Source: an uncultured Clostridia bacterium (GTDB taxonomy: Bacteria; Bacillota; Clostridia; Oscillospirales; Oscillospiraceae). Taken from it: a stretch of 7,236 nucleotides of DNA. A program made the position numbers and the translations under genes. Under the pieces are notes generated by a model. The model did no database searches, was not told the DNA's origin, and worked only from the letters and a program-made list of their open reading frames with translations. Numbering within the stretch: position 1 is the stretch's first letter; the number at the start of each line of letters is the position of its first letter. This document shows positions 5,096 through 7,236 of the stretch, piece after piece. The stretch is from positions 1-7,236 of the forward strand of contig CAMGPO010000059.1 in NCBI GenBank assembly GCA_946060825.1, written 5' to 3'.

Positions 5096-6028
5096 TTGGA
5101 AATCGACGTCTCATCTGTGTTTCAGCAGATGGTCATTCTGTTTTTCATCATGGCCCTCGGCTATCTGGCAGGCAAGACCGGGATCATGTCCACCCAGGGG
5201 AACAAACCGCTGTCGAAGCTCATCAACTGTATTACGAATCCCTGCAACATCCTCTACTCGGCCATCTGCACGGAGCACACCCTCAGCAACCGGGAAGTCC
5301 TCGGCATTGTCGGCATTGCCGTGGCGGTGTATGCAGTGCTGATTCTTCTGGCCCAGGCGGTGCCGCCGCTGCTGCGGGTTCCGAAGGAGCAGAGCGGGCA
5401 GTACAAGTTCATGATCATCTTCTCCAACATCGGCTATATGGGCATTCCGGTCATCTCGGCCATCTATGGCCCCAGCGCCGTGTTTGAAATCGCGATCTTT
5501 ATCATGATGTTCAATGTCCTGGCGTATACCTACGGCATCTATCTGATCTGCGGCGGTCATCGGGACAGCGGTTTCCGGGCAAAGGATCTTCTGACGCCCA
5601 TGACGATTACGGCCCTGTCAAGTCTGGTGCTCTATTTTCTCAATGTGCGGGCGCCTTCTGTCATTGCCAATACGCTCAGTACAGTGCGCGGCATGACCAC
5701 GCCAGGTGCCATGCTCATCATTGGCTGCGCCCTGTCGGCGGTTCCAATCCGGGACATCTTCTCCAACTGGCGGCTCTACATCATCGCCGCCCTCAAGCTG
5801 CTGGTCGTCCCAGTGGCTGGCTATTTTGTGCTGCGGCCCCTGATTTCCAACCAGCTGGTTCTGGGCGTGGTGGTGGCGGTGCTGGGTATGCCCATCGCCT
5901 CCAACTTCACCATGCTCTCCGCCCAATATGACCGGGATCAGAAGCTGGCGGCCTCGGCCGTGTTCATCACGACGCTGCTCTCCGTCGTCTCCATTCCCCT
6001 GCTTATGGGCCTGCTCTTCGCCGGATAA
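5096..6028 (+). CDS. AEC family permease (auxin efflux carrier / malate permease type)
   Basis: Integral membrane transporter of the AEC family, whose bacterial members include malate and malonate carriers; plant members include PIN auxin carriers. The 310-residue length and alternating hydrophobic segments fit the usual ten-helix, two-half plan. Marks seen: GYLAGKTGIM (22-31), INCITNPCNILYS (43-55), FSNIGYMGIPVISAIYG (109-125), TTPGAMLIIGCALS (201-214) and MPIASNFTMLSAQYDRD (265-281). It starts with TTG, supported by AGGAGG at 5081-5086. It lies 18 bases after the zinc-ribbon protein gene and is probably in the same operon. The divergent tartrate/D-malate dehydrogenase makes a C4 dicarboxylate an attractive substrate, but this is inference from context; the sequence alone does not show the substrate. 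Confidence 0.93.
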   Translation: MEIDVSSVFQQMVILFFIMALGYLAGKTGIMSTQGNKPLSKLINCITNPCNILYSAICTEHTLSNREVLGIVGIAVAVYAVLILLAQAVPPLLRVPKEQSGQYKFMIIFSNIGYMGIPVISAIYGPSAVFEIAIFIMMFNVLAYTYGIYLICGGHRDSGFRAKDLLTPMTITALSSLVLYFLNVRAPSVIANTLSTVRGMTTPGAMLIIGCALSAVPIRDIFSNWRLYIIAALKLLVVPVAGYFVLRPLISNQLVLGVVVAVLGMPIASNFTMLSAQYDRDQKLAASAVFITTLLSVVSIPLLMGLLFAG

Positions 6029-6030
6029 CA

Positions 6031-6057
6031 AAACCGCCGTCCCAGGGACGGCGGTTT
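6031..6057. terminator. Shared bidirectional terminator between permease and MATE genes
   Basis: AAACCGCCGTCCC (6031-6043) is complementary to GGGACGGCGGTTT (6045-6057). With a realistic 5-base loop the stem is 11 bp. It starts two bases after the permease stop and ends six bases before the MATE stop, with a short T-run on both strands, so it probably serves both convergent genes. Confidence 0.85.
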
Positions 6058-6063
6058 CCTTGT

Positions 6064-7236
6064 TCAGATTACGCGGTGCGCCAGCCAGTGGTTGCGGCGG
6101 AAGCGAATGGTAAACAGAATTGCCCGGACAATCCAGTCGATTCCCATGGCGATCCAGACGCCGATGGTTCTCAGTCCCAGGGGAGTTCCCAGCAGCCAGG
6201 CTACGACGATGCGCACCAGGAACATGGAACAGAGGGAGATCAGCGTGATCGCCTTAGTGTCGCCCGCACCCTGCATGACCTGAGGCAGGGTGAACGAGTG
6301 GGAATAGAAGGGCATGGCAAACAGGCAGTAGATGAGGAAGAGCTGCTTCGCAAGGACAAGGGCTTCCTCCGTACCGCCGAACAGCCGCACCAGTGAGCCG
6401 GACAGCAGGATACAGAGCAAATTGACAACGAGCTGAAGCGAAATGGCGATTTTCATGATATGCCGGGCATACAGCTTGGCCTGGCCGGCATTCTTTGCAC
6501 CGACACAGCGCCCGATGACAACCAGGGCAACGGTACCCCAGCAGTACGGAATGAGATAGGAGATGGGCTGGAGCTGCTTGGCGATGCCGTTGGCCGCGCT
6601 CTCCATGGTGCCGTAGGAGGCGACCAGCCGCTGCACAATGACGAGGCCCAGCTGGAAGAGGGCGCTCTCAATGGCGACGGGAATGCTGACGCCGAAGCTG
6701 CTGAGCATCAGTTTCGGCTGCAGGAAGGGCTTGCCCATCCGGCGGAAGGACACGGCCATCTTCGGCCGCTCCAGCAGAATCAGGATGGCAGCATCCGTAA
6801 CGGCAATGGAGATCAGATTGGAGAGGCAGAGGCCGAACACGCCGAGATCCAGGGCATAGAAGAAGAACGCCTTCAAGGCGAGGGCGATCACCAACTGACC
6901 AATGGCGCAGAGCATGGGCTCGGCGGTGCTGCCCTGGGCGCGGAATGTGGCCGCGGCGGCGTAGAAGATGGCATTGAGGAAATAGGTGGGAATGGAGTAG
7001 GTGAAGAAGAACAGGGCATAGTTGTGGGTTTCCGCATCCAGTTCTCCGAGCATGACGCGAAGCACACCGACCCGCCCGGCCATCAGCAGGCAACAGCTCA
7101 GGAAGGACAGGGCAAGACTGAGCAGCAGGGACATCCGCGCGGCGGAGGACGCCATCGGACGGTCGCGGCTGCCGATGTACTGGGATGTCAGCACCGAACC
7201 GCCGGTGGTCAGACCGGCAAAGAAGCAGTTGGCCAT
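6064..7236 (-). CDS. MATE family efflux transporter, N-terminus beyond right edge
   Basis: Multidrug and toxic compound extrusion protein, a membrane antiporter that exports drugs or metabolites using a Na+ or H+ gradient. The 390 residues present contain typical MATE stretches: GGSVLTSQYIGSRD (12-25), TFRAQGSTAEPML (97-109), GRCVGAKNAGQAK (242-254), LPQVMQGAGDTK (317-328) and a final helix with basic tail (IRFRRNHW, 377-384). Full family members are about 450 residues. The first residue here aligns inside the first membrane region, so about 50-60 residues are missing; the ATG at 7236 is probably an internal methionine, not the start. The C-terminus is complete, with TGA at 6064. The true start, promoter and upstream partner are outside the window. 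Substrate cannot be told from sequence. Confidence 0.94.
   Translation of the reverse strand: MANCFFAGLTTGGSVLTSQYIGSRDRPMASSAARMSLLLSLALSFLSCCLLMAGRVGVLRVMLGELDAETHNYALFFFTYSIPTYFLNAIFYAAAATFRAQGSTAEPMLCAIGQLVIALALKAFFFYALDLGVFGLCLSNLISIAVTDAAILILLERPKMAVSFRRMGKPFLQPKLMLSSFGVSIPVAIESALFQLGLVIVQRLVASYGTMESAANGIAKQLQPISYLIPYCWGTVALVVIGRCVGAKNAGQAKLYARHIMKIAISLQLVVNLLCILLSGSLVRLFGGTEEALVLAKQLFLIYCLFAMPFYSHSFTLPQVMQGAGDTKAITLISLCSMFLVRIVVAWLLGTPLGLRTIGVWIAMGIDWIVRAILFTIRFRRNHWLAHRVI

Overview
The window looks like chromosomal DNA of a fairly GC-rich (roughly 55-60 % by eye) Gram-positive anaerobe of the class Clostridia, probably near the Oscillospiraceae/Ruminococcaceae gut bacteria. This rests on gene content (lepA, azlCD, an AEC permease, a MATE exporter, DUF805, a zinc-ribbon membrane protein), strong AGGAGG ribosome-binding sites, sigma-A type promoters with 17-bp spacers, GTG and TTG starts, and compact GC-rich intrinsic terminators. 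No rRNA, tRNA, CRISPR array, insertion sequence, phage gene or origin was seen. No gene-free stretch exceeds about 160 bases.

Layout, left to right. (1) 1-654, minus: N-terminal 218 codons of lepA (elongation factor 4), cut by the left edge, with a good promoter behind it. (2) 742-1240: a divergent pair, a 56-residue protein of unknown function (minus) and a 77-residue XRE-type repressor (plus), with a 20-bp inverted repeat between them. (3) 1265-1337: two terminators back to back, closing the XRE gene and the oncoming DUF805 membrane-protein gene (1356-1733, minus), whose promoter carries a near-perfect palindrome. (4) 1854-2890, minus: azlC-azlD, a two-gene operon with an ATGA overlap for a branched-chain amino acid exporter, with its own promoter just below the terminator of the next gene. 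(5) 3005-4069, minus: a tartrate/D-malate dehydrogenase (DmlA/TtuC type) with a near-consensus promoter. (6) 4229-6028, plus: a divergent operon of a zinc-ribbon/single-TM/coiled-coil protein followed by an AEC-family permease with a TTG start. (7) A terminator shared tail to tail with the last gene, a MATE efflux protein (6064-7236, minus) whose N-terminus lies beyond the right edge.

Functionally this is mostly household and transport DNA: translation (LepA), amino acid export (AzlCD), organic acid metabolism (dehydrogenase plus AEC permease, divergent and perhaps linked), and drug/metabolite export (MATE). I see no complete novel defence or mobile system. The least explained items are the zinc-ribbon coiled-coil protein with a second Cys/His cluster on the opposite side of the membrane, and the XRE/small-protein pair with its candidate operator.
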